Assembly (NCBI RefSeq): GCF_000359745.1
Contig: NZ_AQHN01000061.1
Location: 124,001 to 188,000, forward strand
DNA: 64,000 nucleotides
Direction of reading: 5' to 3'
DNA from: Rhizobium freirei PRF 81
GTDB taxonomy: Bacteria; Pseudomonadota; Alphaproteobacteria; Rhizobiales; Rhizobiaceae
The notes under the pieces were generated by a model. It was not told the origin of the DNA. It ran no database searches and saw only the letters and a program-made list of their open reading frames with translations. Both the position numbers and the translations under genes were made by a program. This document shows positions 17,295 through 25,624 of the stretch, one piece after another (position 1 is the stretch's first letter; each line of letters begins with the position of its first letter).

Positions 17295-17648
17295 ATGATC
17301 GCTGAGCCGATCCGGATGCAGAACAACAGCGAAAAGAATGGGGACAACGGAAACCGTGGGACCTCGGTGATCACACGCACCAAACCTAAAACCAAAAAAC
17401 CCCACCTGTATCGCGTGCTGCTTCTGAACGACGACTATACGCCCATGGATTTCGTGATCCATATCCTGGAGCGTTTCTTTCAAAAGGATCTCGAAAGTGC
17501 CACCCGCATCATGCTTCATGTCCACAATCATGGCGTCGGCGAGTGCGGGATATATACATATGAAGTGGCGGAAACGAAGGTGAGCCAGGTGATGGATTTT
17601 GCCCGGGAGCACCAACACCCGCTGCAATGTGTTATGGAAAAGAAGTGA
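17295..17648 (+). CDS. clpS: ATP-dependent Clp protease adaptor ClpS
   Basis: A 117-residue adaptor that delivers N-degron proteins to ClpAP. After a disordered, charged N-terminus (to about residue 40) comes the ClpS core: [24 protein letters not shown], the [12 protein letters not shown] turn and the C-terminal helix. The [12 protein letters not shown] block forms the N-degron pocket. GAGGAAG lies 6 bases before this ATG. It is 10 bases upstream of clpA, its functional partner. Many rhizobia also have a second ClpS elsewhere, which cannot be judged here. Confidence 0.95.
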   Translation: MIAEPIRMQNNSEKNGDNGNRGTSVITRTKPKTKKPHLYRVLLLNDDYTPMDFVIHILERFFQKDLESATRIMLHVHNHGVGECGIYTYEVAETKVSQVMDFAREHQHPLQCVMEKK

Positions 17649-17658
17649 GGATCTGAAC

Positions 17659-20193
17659 GTGCCAACATTTTCGCCTAGTCTTGAGAAGGCGCTGCATCAG
17701 GCACTGACCTACGCGAACGAGCGGCATCACGAGTATGCCACGCTGGAACATCTGCTTTTGGCGCTGGTAGACGACGCCGATGCCGCAGCTGTCATGGGCG
17801 CGTGCAATGTTGATCTCGACGCGCTCCGTAAGACTTTGACTGAATACGTCGATAATGAACTTTCCAACCTGATTACGGGCTATGACGAGGACTCCAAGCC
17901 GACCTCCGGTTTCCAGCGCGTCATTCAGCGTGCCGTAATCCATGTGCAGTCGTCCGGTCGCGAGGAAGTGACGGGCGCCAATGTTCTCGTCGCGATTTTC
18001 GCCGAACGGGAAAGCCATGCTGCATTCTTCCTGCAGGAGCAGGAAATGACCCGCTACGACGCGGTAAACTATATCTCTCACGGCATCGGCAAGCGCCCGG
18101 GTTCCTCCCAGACCCGCACGCCGCGCGGCGCCGAGGAAAGCGAGTCCGAGAGCAAGCCGACCGCCCGCGGCGAGCAGGAGGAAGGCAACGGCAAGAAGCA
18201 GCAGGACGCCCTGAAGGCCTATTGCGTCAACCTCAATGAGAAGGCCAAGAACGGCAAGATCGATCCGCTGATCGGCCGCAATTCCGAGGTCAACCGTACC
18301 ATCCAGGTGCTGTGCCGCCGCTCGAAGAACAACCCGCTCTATGTCGGCGATCCCGGTGTCGGCAAGACGGCGATTGCCGAGGGCCTTGCCAAGCGCATCG
18401 TCGAGGGCAAGGTTCCGGAAGCATTGGCCGATGCCACGATCTTCTCGCTCGATATGGGCACTCTGCTTGCCGGCACCCGCTATCGTGGCGATTTCGAAGA
18501 ACGCCTGAAACAGGTCGTCAAGGAACTCGAAGAGTATCCGGGCGCCGTGCTGTTCATCGACGAGATTCACACCGTTATCGGTGCAGGTGCCACTTCCGGC
18601 GGCGCGATGGATGCATCGAACCTGCTGAAGCCGGCTCTTTCCTCGGGCGCGATCCGTTGCATCGGTTCGACCACCTACAAGGAATACCGTCAGTTCTTCG
18701 AGAAGGACCGGGCTCTCGTCCGCCGCTTCCAGAAGATCGACGTCAACGAGCCGAGCATCGAGGATGCCATCGAAATCATGAAGGGCCTGAAGCCCTATTT
18801 CGAAGAGTATCATCACCTGCGCTACTCGAACGACGCCATCAAGACGGCAGTCGAGCTCTCGGCTCGCTACATTTCCGACCGCAAGCTGCCGGATAAGGCG
18901 ATCGACGTGATCGACGAGACGGGTGCGGCCCAGATGCTGCTGCCGCCGTCCAAGCGCCGCAAGCTGATCACCGAAAAGGAGATCGAGGCGACGGTTGCGA
19001 CCATGGCCCGCATCCCGCCGAAGACGGTTTCCAAGGATGACGAGATGGTTCTCGCCAACCTGGAGCAGGAACTGCGTTCGGTCGTCTACGGCCAGGATAC
19101 GGCGATCGAAGCGCTTTCGACCTCGATCAAGCTCGCTCGTGCGGGCTTGCGCGAACCGAACAAGCCGATCGGCTGCTACGTCTTCTCCGGCCCGACCGGC
19201 GTCGGCAAGACGGAGGTCGCCAAGCAGCTTGCTTCGTCGCTCGGCGTCGAATTGCTGCGCTTCGATATGTCGGAATATATGGAGCGTCATACGGTTTCCC
19301 GTCTGCTCGGAGCACCTCCCGGCTACGTCGGCTTCGACCAGGGCGGCCTCCTGACCGATGGCGTCGACCAGCACCCGCACAGCGTGGTTCTGCTCGACGA
19401 AATCGAGAAGGCGCATCCGGATATCTTCAATATCCTGCTGCAGGTCATGGACCATGGCGCGCTGACCGACCACAACGGCAAGAAGATCGACTTCCGCAAC
19501 GTCATCCTGATCATGACGACCAATGCAGGCGCATCGGAAATGGCCAAGGCCGCCATCGGCTTTGGTTCGTCCAAGCGTACGGGCGAGGATGAAGAGGCGC
19601 TCAACCGCCTGTTCACGCCGGAATTCCGCAACCGCCTGGATGCGGTCATTCCCTTCGCAGCGCTGCCGACGACTGTTATCCACAAGGTCGTGCAGAAGTT
19701 CATCATGCAGCTGGAAGCACAGCTTTCCGAACGGAATGTTACCTTCGACCTGCATGAGGATGCTATCGCCTGGCTGTCCGAGAAGGGTTACGACGACAAG
19801 ATGGGCGCCCGTCCGCTGGCGCGCGTCATCCAGGAAAACATCAAGAAGCCGTTGGCGAACGAAATCCTCTTCGGCAAGTTGAAGAAGGGCGGCGTCGTCA
19901 CCGTCACGGTCGGCAAGAAGGAAGACGGCAGCACCGGCATCGTGCTCGACGCGACCGCCGATACTGCGCCGATCCGCCCGAAGCCGGAGGCAGAGGTCGG
20001 TGAACCGGCTGTCGAGGTGGTAGAGGATGACGGCGATACCGCCGTCAAGACCAGAAGCCGCGTCAGCAAGGCCGGCGCCGCCGCGGACGCGCGCCGCTCC
20101 GCCAAGGCTGCGGCAGCCCGCGAAAACGAAGAGCCGGAAGGCAAGTCGCCACGCAAGGGCGGCGGTGCGGTTCCGAAGGTTCCGCGCAAGTAA
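17659..20193 (+). CDS. clpA: ATP-dependent Clp protease ATP-binding subunit ClpA
   Basis: An 844-residue AAA+ unfoldase that feeds proteins into ClpP. It has the N-domain (1-145) that docks ClpS, a charged linker (about 150-180), AAA1 with Walker A GDPGVGKT (about 231) and Walker [10 protein letters not shown], and AAA2 with GPTGVGKTE (about 511) and [17 protein letters not shown] lies in AAA2 where the ClpP-binding loop is expected. The last 80 residues (from about 764) form a low-complexity tail rich in Ala, Lys, Arg and Glu, which Escherichia coli ClpA (758 residues) lacks. The start is GTG with GAGG upstream, 10 bases after clpS. Confidence 0.95.
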   Translation: MPTFSPSLEKALHQALTYANERHHEYATLEHLLLALVDDADAAAVMGACNVDLDALRKTLTEYVDNELSNLITGYDEDSKPTSGFQRVIQRAVIHVQSSGREEVTGANVLVAIFAERESHAAFFLQEQEMTRYDAVNYISHGIGKRPGSSQTRTPRGAEESESESKPTARGEQEEGNGKKQQDALKAYCVNLNEKAKNGKIDPLIGRNSEVNRTIQVLCRRSKNNPLYVGDPGVGKTAIAEGLAKRIVEGKVPEALADATIFSLDMGTLLAGTRYRGDFEERLKQVVKELEEYPGAVLFIDEIHTVIGAGATSGGAMDASNLLKPALSSGAIRCIGSTTYKEYRQFFEKDRALVRRFQKIDVNEPSIEDAIEIMKGLKPYFEEYHHLRYSNDAIKTAVELSARYISDRKLPDKAIDVIDETGAAQMLLPPSKRRKLITEKEIEATVATMARIPPKTVSKDDEMVLANLEQELRSVVYGQDTAIEALSTSIKLARAGLREPNKPIGCYVFSGPTGVGKTEVAKQLASSLGVELLRFDMSEYMERHTVSRLLGAPPGYVGFDQGGLLTDGVDQHPHSVVLLDEIEKAHPDIFNILLQVMDHGALTDHNGKKIDFRNVILIMTTNAGASEMAKAAIGFGSSKRTGEDEEALNRLFTPEFRNRLDAVIPFAALPTTVIHKVVQKFIMQLEAQLSERNVTFDLHEDAIAWLSEKGYDDKMGARPLARVIQENIKKPLANEILFGKLKKGGVVTVTVGKKEDGSTGIVLDATADTAPIRPKPEAEVGEPAVEVVEDDGDTAVKTRSRVSKAGAAADARRSAKAAAARENEEPEGKSPRKGGGAVPKVPRK

Positions 20194-20213
20194 CTGCTGA
20201 AACGGGCCAAAAG

Positions 20214-20250
20214 AAAAGGCTGCATTGGAAACAATGCAGCCTTTTCATTT
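20214..20250 (+). terminator. Terminator after clpA
   Basis: A perfect 14-bp stem from AAAAGGCTGCATTG to its complement with a GAAA tetraloop, followed by CATTTTG. The A and T flanks make it potentially bidirectional, so it could also serve the convergent HIT gene. Confidence 0.9.
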
Positions 20251-20298
20251 TGTTAGGCGGAATTCTTGATGTGAAATCTCACAAGGCGCGGCTGCGCC

Positions 20299-20730
20299 TC
20301 ATCCGTTCAGCGCGTCGATGATCTTCTTGGCATTCTCGGCCAATACCGCGCCATCTTCCATCTTGCCCGAATGCGGCTTCAGCGCGACGCCTTCGAGGCG
20401 CGGGATGACGTGGAAATGCAGATGGAATACGGTCTGGCCGGCGGACGGTTCGTTGAACTGGGCGATATAGACGCCATCCGCATCGAAGGCTTCCTGAACC
20501 GCGACCGCGATCTTCTGGACGACGGTGATCGCGTGCTGCAGGGCGGCCGGGTCGGCGTCGAAAATATTGCGCGACGGCGATTTCGGCATAACCAGCGTAT
20601 GGCCCGGCGACTGTGGCATCACATCCATGAAGGCGATCGTGTGCTCATCCTCGTAGACGCGATAGGAAGGGATCTCGCCCTTCAGGATCTTCGCGAAGAT
20701 ATTGTTGTCGTCATAGGCGGGGCTGGTCAT
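20299..20730 (-). CDS. HIT family protein
   Basis: A 143-residue histidine-triad protein, of the nucleotide hydrolase/transferase superfamily. The triad appears in VFHLHFHVIPR, with upstream blocks NNIFAKILKGEIPSYRVYED and FMDVMPQSPGHTLVMPK, typical of the Hint-like branch that hydrolyses purine nucleoside phosphoramidates. The physiological substrate is unknown. GAGGAG lies 8 bases before the chosen ATG. The reading frame continues further upstream but through repeat sequence. Its convergent neighbour is clpA. Confidence 0.92.
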   Translation of the reverse strand: MTSPAYDDNNIFAKILKGEIPSYRVYEDEHTIAFMDVMPQSPGHTLVMPKSPSRNIFDADPAALQHAITVVQKIAVAVQEAFDADGVYIAQFNEPSAGQTVFHLHFHVIPRLEGVALKPHSGKMEDGAVLAENAKKIIDALNG

Positions 20731-20775
20731 CCAGGGTCTCCTCGTCTTGCTTTGTGATCGTTTTGAGCGGCTACC

Positions 20776-20877
20776 GCAATTCCAGGAAAGATATATAGCG
20801 GTTTTCCGCCCGGAATTGCGTAAAAACAAAAAGATGGTGGGTTTTTGCGACTCGAAGAAAAGCGGCAAGGCTCTAGA
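20776..20877 (-). repeat. Interspersed intergenic repeat, copy A
   Basis: On the minus strand this stretch runs from TCTAGAGC to GGAATTGC and aligns with the element at 27196-27301. Shared parts are GTCGCA, ATCT-TTTGTTTT, ACGCAATTCCGG-CG-AAA-CCGCT and CTGGAATTGC. GCAATTCC and GGAATTGC form an inverted pair in both. The TAG stop codon of the upstream DUF482 gene lies inside the first bases of the element. Confidence 0.7.
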
Positions 20878-22060
20878 TATCTTGCCGTTCGCCTTTGCGG
20901 AAGGGGCTGTGTTCGGTGAGGATTTCGCTCATCTCCTCCACCTGTTCCCGTTCGTGCTTGAGGTAGTCGGCAACGGCGCGCCGCAGGCCCTGATGGCCGA
21001 TATAATGCGCCGAATGGGTGATGACCGGAAGATAGCCGCGTGCGAGTTTGTGCTCGCCCTGCGCGCCGGCCTCCACGCGCTTCAATCCCTTGCTGAGCGC
21101 AAAATCGATCGCCTGATGATAGCAGACCTCGAAATGCAGGAAGGGGTGATCCTCGATGCAGCCCCAGTGCCGGCCATAGAGCGCTTCGCTCCCGATGAAA
21201 TTGATGGCGCCGGCGATATAGCGCCCCTCACGTTTCGCCATGACGAGAAGGACGTCGTCCGGCATGCGCTCGCCGATCAGCGAGTAGAACTTTCGGGTCA
21301 GATAAGGCCGGCCCCATTTGCGGCTGCCCGTATCCATGTAGAAGGCGAAGAATTGGTCCCAGATGTTTTCGGTGAGATCGCTGCCGGTCAGCCAGTCGAT
21401 GCTGATGCCATGCTCGACTGCCGTGCGCCGCTCTTTCTTCAATGCCTTGCGCTTGCGCGACGCCAGCGTCTCCAGGAAGGCATCGTGATCGGCATAGCCC
21501 TCGTTGATGAAATGGAACTGCTGGTCGGTGCGATGCAGATAGCCATCGCCATCGAAGACGGCGGCTTCGTCTTCGGGCAGGAAGGTGATGTGGGCGGAGG
21601 AAACGCCGAGCTGACGGGTGATTTCCTTCAGGCTTTCCGCAAGTGCCGGCTGCAGCACGCTGCGATCCTGTCCTTCGGCGACGAGCAGCCGCGGCCCGGT
21701 GGCGGGCGTGAAGGGAATGGAGCATTGAAGCTTCGGATAATAGCGTCCGCCGGCACGCTCGAAAGCGTCGGCCCAGCCATGGTCGAAAACATATTCGCCC
21801 TGACTGTGGCTTTTAAGATAGCCCGCGACGGCGCCGATCAATTCCCCGCTGTCGGTTTCCAGCAGCAGATGATTGCCGAGCCAGCCGGTCTTTTCGGTCG
21901 CCGAGCCTGACTCCTCAAGTGAAGACAGGAAGGCGTGCGAGACGAAGGGATTGTATGGCAGCACGCTGCCGGTTCTGGACGCCCCGGCCAGCTTGGACCA
22001 GCTCTCCGGAGCGATGTTCTTGAAGGATCTTTCGACTCGAATGGATAATTCGTCTGTCAT
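20873..22060 (-). CDS. DUF482/GNAT-like protein (peptidogalycan biosynthesis family)
   Basis: A 395-residue protein of the DUF482 family, which has two GNAT-like lobes similar to FemAB aminoacyl transferases. Diagnostic parts are PYNPFVSHAFLSSLEESG near the start, ASRKRKALKKERRTA in the middle and RHWGCIEDHPFLHFEVCYHQ, then KGLKRVEAGAQGEHKLARGY. The natural substrate is not established. Predicted cytoplasmic, with no signal peptide. The ATG lies one codon after a possible TTG. The last codons lie within copy A of an interspersed repeat. Confidence 0.85.
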   Translation of the reverse strand: MTDELSIRVERSFKNIAPESWSKLAGASRTGSVLPYNPFVSHAFLSSLEESGSATEKTGWLGNHLLLETDSGELIGAVAGYLKSHSQGEYVFDHGWADAFERAGGRYYPKLQCSIPFTPATGPRLLVAEGQDRSVLQPALAESLKEITRQLGVSSAHITFLPEDEAAVFDGDGYLHRTDQQFHFINEGYADHDAFLETLASRKRKALKKERRTAVEHGISIDWLTGSDLTENIWDQFFAFYMDTGSRKWGRPYLTRKFYSLIGERMPDDVLLVMAKREGRYIAGAINFIGSEALYGRHWGCIEDHPFLHFEVCYHQAIDFALSKGLKRVEAGAQGEHKLARGYLPVITHSAHYIGHQGLRRAVADYLKHEREQVEEMSEILTEHSPFRKGERQDI

Positions 22061-22184
22061 CAAACTCTTGGCGCTAACAAGGACGGACTGGGCTTCGCCG
22101 CTGCGCTATGCATCCGGCAGGATGCGCAATGAGCGCAGCGGAAATTCGGGTTTGCGCGCAGCCCCTCCTTCGATCGGTCTCGAT

Positions 22185-22904
22185 TTACGAGGCTATGCGC
22201 GGGTCAAAACCTTCGAAGGTCATCTGGTCTGCATTGGCAAATGTATGCTTGCGGGCCGCTTCGTCGCGCACGGTCCAGGTGATGACCGGAATGCCACGCT
22301 GGCGCTGCGCCGTGATGAAAGGGTTCGGCAGATGGCCAAAGAAGTATGATATGAAGTCTAGCCCGAGATGCATGGCTTCGTCATGCTGAAAAAATGTCTC
22401 AGGCTTGTTTCCTTCAGCCGTGAGGCCGACGGGGTAGGGCGATTCCAGGGCCTTCAGGTCCTTGAGCAGCCAATGGTCGAAGCTCATCAGGGCGACATGT
22501 CCCCTGTAGCCTTCGAGCACCTCGAGTACGGACTCGGCAAAGCCGTCGTCATCGCCCTCGCGGCCCTTGAGCTCCAGCACGAGCGGCACCTTGCCGTCGC
22601 AGAGTTGCAGCAGGTGCTTCAGCGTCGGGATCTTGTCCTTGGTGCCGCCGATCGAGAGCAGCCCAAGTTCGGCGGAGGTGCGCTCGCGCACTTCGCCGGG
22701 CAGATTGCAGACGCGCTGCAGATCGTCGTCATGGAAGACGACCGGAACGCCGTCAGAGGCGTAGTGCAGGTCGCACTCGATGGCAAAGCCTGCCTCGATG
22801 GCGCGGCTGAAGGCCGAGAGCGTATTCTCCCAGACCTCTTTGTTCATATCATGATAGCCACGATGAGCGACCGGGCGCTCGGTCAGCCAGGCAAGCTTGC
22901 TCAT
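22185..22904 (-). CDS. Glycerophosphodiester phosphodiesterase
   Basis: A 239-residue GDPD-family enzyme that hydrolyses glycerophosphodiesters to glycerol 3-phosphate and an alcohol. The catalytic pair and metal ligands appear as AHRGYHD (His14, Arg15), WENTLSAF, AIECDLHYASDGVPVVFHDD, and a later LVLELKG. WTVRDEAA near the end is also typical. There is no signal peptide, so it is probably cytoplasmic. The start overlaps the ridA-type stop by one base (TAATG), which suggests coupled translation. Confidence 0.92.
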   Translation of the reverse strand: MSKLAWLTERPVAHRGYHDMNKEVWENTLSAFSRAIEAGFAIECDLHYASDGVPVVFHDDDLQRVCNLPGEVRERTSAELGLLSIGGTKDKIPTLKHLLQLCDGKVPLVLELKGREGDDDGFAESVLEVLEGYRGHVALMSFDHWLLKDLKALESPYPVGLTAEGNKPETFFQHDEAMHLGLDFISYFFGHLPNPFITAQRQRGIPVITWTVRDEAARKHTFANADQMTFEGFDPRIAS

Positions 22905-23371
22905 TATGCGATTTCCAGAATGGCATCGATCTCGACAGCGGCATTCAGCGGCAGAGCTGCCATGCCGACGGCGGCGCGGGCATGCTTGCCGGCTTCGCCC
23001 AACACATTTGCCAGAAGATTGGAGGCGCCGTTGATCACAAGATGTTGTTCGACGAAATCCGGCGTCGAGGCGACGAAGCCGTTCAGCTTGATCAGCCGCT
23101 TGATGCGGCCGAGATCGCCGCCGAGGGCGGCTTTCGCCTGGGCGAGAATGTTGATGGCGCAGAGTTCGGCCGCGCGCTGGCCGCCGGCGACATCGACGTC
23201 CTTGCCGAGATGGCCCGTCACGCCGATCTTGCCGTTTTCCATCGGCAGCTGGCCGGACAGATAGAGAAGATTGCCGCTGATGACATAGGGAACATAGTTG
23301 GCGGCAGGAGCTGCGGCCTGCGGCAAAGCGATACCAAGTTCCTTCAGACGAGCCTCTATGGCAGCGGACAT
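22904..23371 (-). CDS. RidA family protein (YjgF/UK114)
   Basis: A 155-residue member of the RidA superfamily, longer than the usual 125-130. RidA proteins deaminate reactive enamine/imine intermediates. Family blocks are YVISGNLLYLSGQLPMENGK, a middle segment INILAQAKAALGG and the end RAAVGMAALPLNAAVEIDAI. The sequence has the Arg of RAAVGM that usually binds the carboxylate, but belongs to a long, less studied subgroup. GGGAG lies 6 bases before this ATG and directly abuts an earlier ATG at 23377. It is translationally coupled to the downstream phosphodiesterase. Confidence 0.88.
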   Translation of the reverse strand: MSAAIEARLKELGIALPQAAAPAANYVPYVISGNLLYLSGQLPMENGKIGVTGHLGKDVDVAGGQRAAELCAINILAQAKAALGGDLGRIKRLIKLNGFVASTPDFVEQHLVINGASNLLANVLGEAGKHARAAVGMAALPLNAAVEIDAILEIA

Positions 23372-23506
23372 TTTCATCTCCCGTTTTGTTGTAAAAACTT
23401 CAAAAATCCGGCATCAAGACTCAATTCCGACAACTGGAGCCGGCAGCCTCGTTTCAGCCGAAAGCGTTCTTATAACATCGCGTGCGAGTCCAACAGGAGA
23501 TAATGA

Positions 23507-24334
23507 ATGTTCCGCTCGAGTATTGCTGCCGCCGTCGTTTCGGGGCTGGGCATTCTTTCACTGGCGACACCCGCGGCCTATGCAGCCGGCCCGAGCGGGC
23601 TGATTGCTCATCGCGCCGTCTATGATCTCGAGCTGAAGGAAGCTTCCGATCGCTCCGGAATTGCCGGCATGGTCGGTCGCATGGTTTATGAATTCGAAGG
23701 CTCCGACTGCGCCGGCTTCACCACCAATTTCCGCTTCGTGACGAAGATCGACACCGGCGATTCGACCCGCGTCAGCGACCAGCAGACGACCACTTTCGAG
23801 GATCTCGGCAAACGGATATTTCGTTTTGAGACCAAGTCCTATACGGACAGCCAGCTCGACAAGGACGTGCGCGGCGCTGCCACAGACGACCAGAAGGGCA
23901 TAAAGGTCGATCTGAGCCAGCCGCAGAGCAAGCAGATCGAACTCATCGAGAGCCGCTTCCCGACCGAGCACATGCTCGACATCATTCACAATGCCAAGCT
24001 CGGCAAGAGTTTCTTCGAGGCTCGGGTCTTCGATGGTTCGGACGATGGCGACAAGCCGCTGATCGCCACCACCGTCGTCGGCAAGCAGCAAACGCCCGCC
24101 AAGGATGACCCGGACGCTGATAAGGCCGGTCCTTTCGCGCAGACGGCCTTCTGGCCGGTGAGCGTCGCCTATTTCAACGAGAAGTCCAGCGGCGACGCCA
24201 TGCCGGTCTACCGCATGTCGTTCAAACTCTACGAGAACGGCATAACGCGCGATCTCACCATGGATTACGGCGACTTCGCCCTGACGGGCAAACTCACCAA
24301 GCTCGAGGTCCTCGACAGCAAGGCGTGCCAGTAG
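23507..24334 (+). CDS. eipB: Envelope integrity protein EipB-like (DUF1849)
   Basis: A 275-residue periplasmic protein of the DUF1849 family, whose Brucella member EipB is needed for envelope integrity. A signal peptide ends near AYA-AG (residue 26). The mature part holds LIAHRAVYDLEL, GRMVYEFEG and a C-terminal RDLTMDYGDFAL block. Cys68 and the penultimate residue Cys274 are the only cysteines and match the positions of the disulfide of EipB. AGGAGA precedes the ATG. Its neighbours share no obvious function with it, so it is likely a single-gene unit. Confidence 0.88.
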   Translation: MFRSSIAAAVVSGLGILSLATPAAYAAGPSGLIAHRAVYDLELKEASDRSGIAGMVGRMVYEFEGSDCAGFTTNFRFVTKIDTGDSTRVSDQQTTTFEDLGKRIFRFETKSYTDSQLDKDVRGAATDDQKGIKVDLSQPQSKQIELIESRFPTEHMLDIIHNAKLGKSFFEARVFDGSDDGDKPLIATTVVGKQQTPAKDDPDADKAGPFAQTAFWPVSVAYFNEKSSGDAMPVYRMSFKLYENGITRDLTMDYGDFALTGKLTKLEVLDSKACQ

Positions 24335-24402
24335 TTCTCTGCCCTCAAAGCGCGAATTCATTGTCATAAAGCTGTGATCCAAGTTTCACTATTGTGTGAC
24401 AT

Positions 24403-24445
24403 GATCGGCACGCGTGGGTGAGTCTAGATATCGCTCGTGCCGATC
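24403..24445. promoter_or_regulatory. Inverted repeat upstream of the telA operon
   Basis: GATCGGCACG (24403-24412) and CGTGCCGATC (24436-24445) are perfect 10-bp inverted repeats, 23 bases apart, ending about 95 bases before the TelA-family start. There is no T-run, so it is either an operator for a dimeric regulator or a leader hairpin. Confidence 0.45.
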
Positions 24446-24539
24446 TGGAATTGTAGTGGGGCGCGCTGGGGAATGATCGTCATTAGGGCGATTGGAAATT
24501 TGCGGTCGGCTCCGTGTTTGTGCACAGGAAAGCGCGCCT

Positions 24540-25619
24540 ATGAGCAATACCGATATCGCCGCCGGCTCGAGCAATACCCTGCCGGTCGTTGCCGCCGATC
24601 CGGCGGAAATCGCCCGCATCGGCGATAGTATCGACCTGACCGATCGTGCCGGCATTTCCGTCTATGGAGATCGTGCCCAGCAAGCCGTTTCCGATTATTC
24701 CGACCGCGTCCTGCGCGAGGTCCGCAATCGCGATCTCGGCGAAGTCGGCAAGTTGCTGACCGATATCATCGTCAAATCCAAGAGGCTCGATCCGGCCTCG
24801 CTGAAGGATGAGGGCTTCCTGTCGCGGATGTTTTCCTCGTTCCGGGCGCGGCTGGAGCGTTTCAAGGAACAGTTCGAGGATGTGGCCGGCCAGATCGATC
24901 GCATCGGGCTGGAGCTCGACCGCCACAAGGATGTCTTGCGCCGCGACATCGCCCTTCTCGATGATCTGCACGAGGAAACCAAGCAGTCCATCGTGCAGCT
25001 CGACGCCTATGTACAGGCCGGCAAGGATTTTGCCGAGCGTTTTCGCGCCGCAGAACTGCCGCGGCTGAAGAGTGCCGCCGACGCGGCGTCCGCCAATCCC
25101 GGTGGCGGCATGCTGGAGGCGCAGATCTATCAGGATAGCCTGCAGGCCCTCGATCGGCTGGAAAAGCGGGTTTTCTACCTGCAGCAGGCGCGCCAGCTCG
25201 GCATCCAGCAATTGCCGCAGATCCGCATCGTCCAGTCCGGCGACGAAACCCTGATCGAAAACCTGCAGGCGACCTCCGCGCTGACCGTGCCGGCCTGGAA
25301 GCAGAAAATGGTGATCCTGCTCGGCCTCACCCAGCAGAAGTCCGCGCTCGAACTGCAGAAGACGGTTACCGACGCCACCAACGACATGATCCGCGAGGCA
25401 TCGAAAATGATGAAGGATCAGGCGATTGCCATAGAACAGCAATCGCAGCGCGGTATCGTCGATATCGACACGCTGGCCGCCGCCAATCGCGACCTCATCG
25501 ACACCATCAGCGGCGTCTTGAAGGTGCAGGAGGACGGCCGCGCCAAACGGGCCGAGGCTGAACAGCGGATGCAGAAAATGACCGTTGAGCTCAAGAAGGC
25601 AATGATCGAGGTGCGTTGA
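24540..25619 (+). CDS. Toxic anion resistance protein, TelA family
   Basis: A 359-residue, mostly helical cytoplasmic protein of the TelA/KlaA family (PF05816), linked to resistance to tellurite and some antibiotics, with unknown mechanism. Typical segments are VSDYSDRVLREVRNRDLGEV, LDDLHEETKQSIVQLDAYVQ, LEKRVFYLQQARQLGIQQLP and the conserved WKQKMVILLGLTQQ. Long coiled-coil helices dominate after residue 100. AGGAAA precedes the ATG. It leads a four-gene operon and is followed after 5 bases by a vWA lipoprotein gene. TelA proteins are often paired with XpaC proteins, as in the yaaN-xpaC pair of Bacillus, and the same pairing is seen here. Confidence 0.9.
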   Translation: MSNTDIAAGSSNTLPVVAADPAEIARIGDSIDLTDRAGISVYGDRAQQAVSDYSDRVLREVRNRDLGEVGKLLTDIIVKSKRLDPASLKDEGFLSRMFSSFRARLERFKEQFEDVAGQIDRIGLELDRHKDVLRRDIALLDDLHEETKQSIVQLDAYVQAGKDFAERFRAAELPRLKSAADAASANPGGGMLEAQIYQDSLQALDRLEKRVFYLQQARQLGIQQLPQIRIVQSGDETLIENLQATSALTVPAWKQKMVILLGLTQQKSALELQKTVTDATNDMIREASKMMKDQAIAIEQQSQRGIVDIDTLAAANRDLIDTISGVLKVQEDGRAKRAEAEQRMQKMTVELKKAMIEVR

Positions 25620-25624
25620 AAGCC

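Noticed and set aside
17632..19755. Long minus-strand frame (about 707 codons) opposite clpA
   Set aside because: It is complementary to a conserved ClpA gene, has no signature of its own and no ribosome site.
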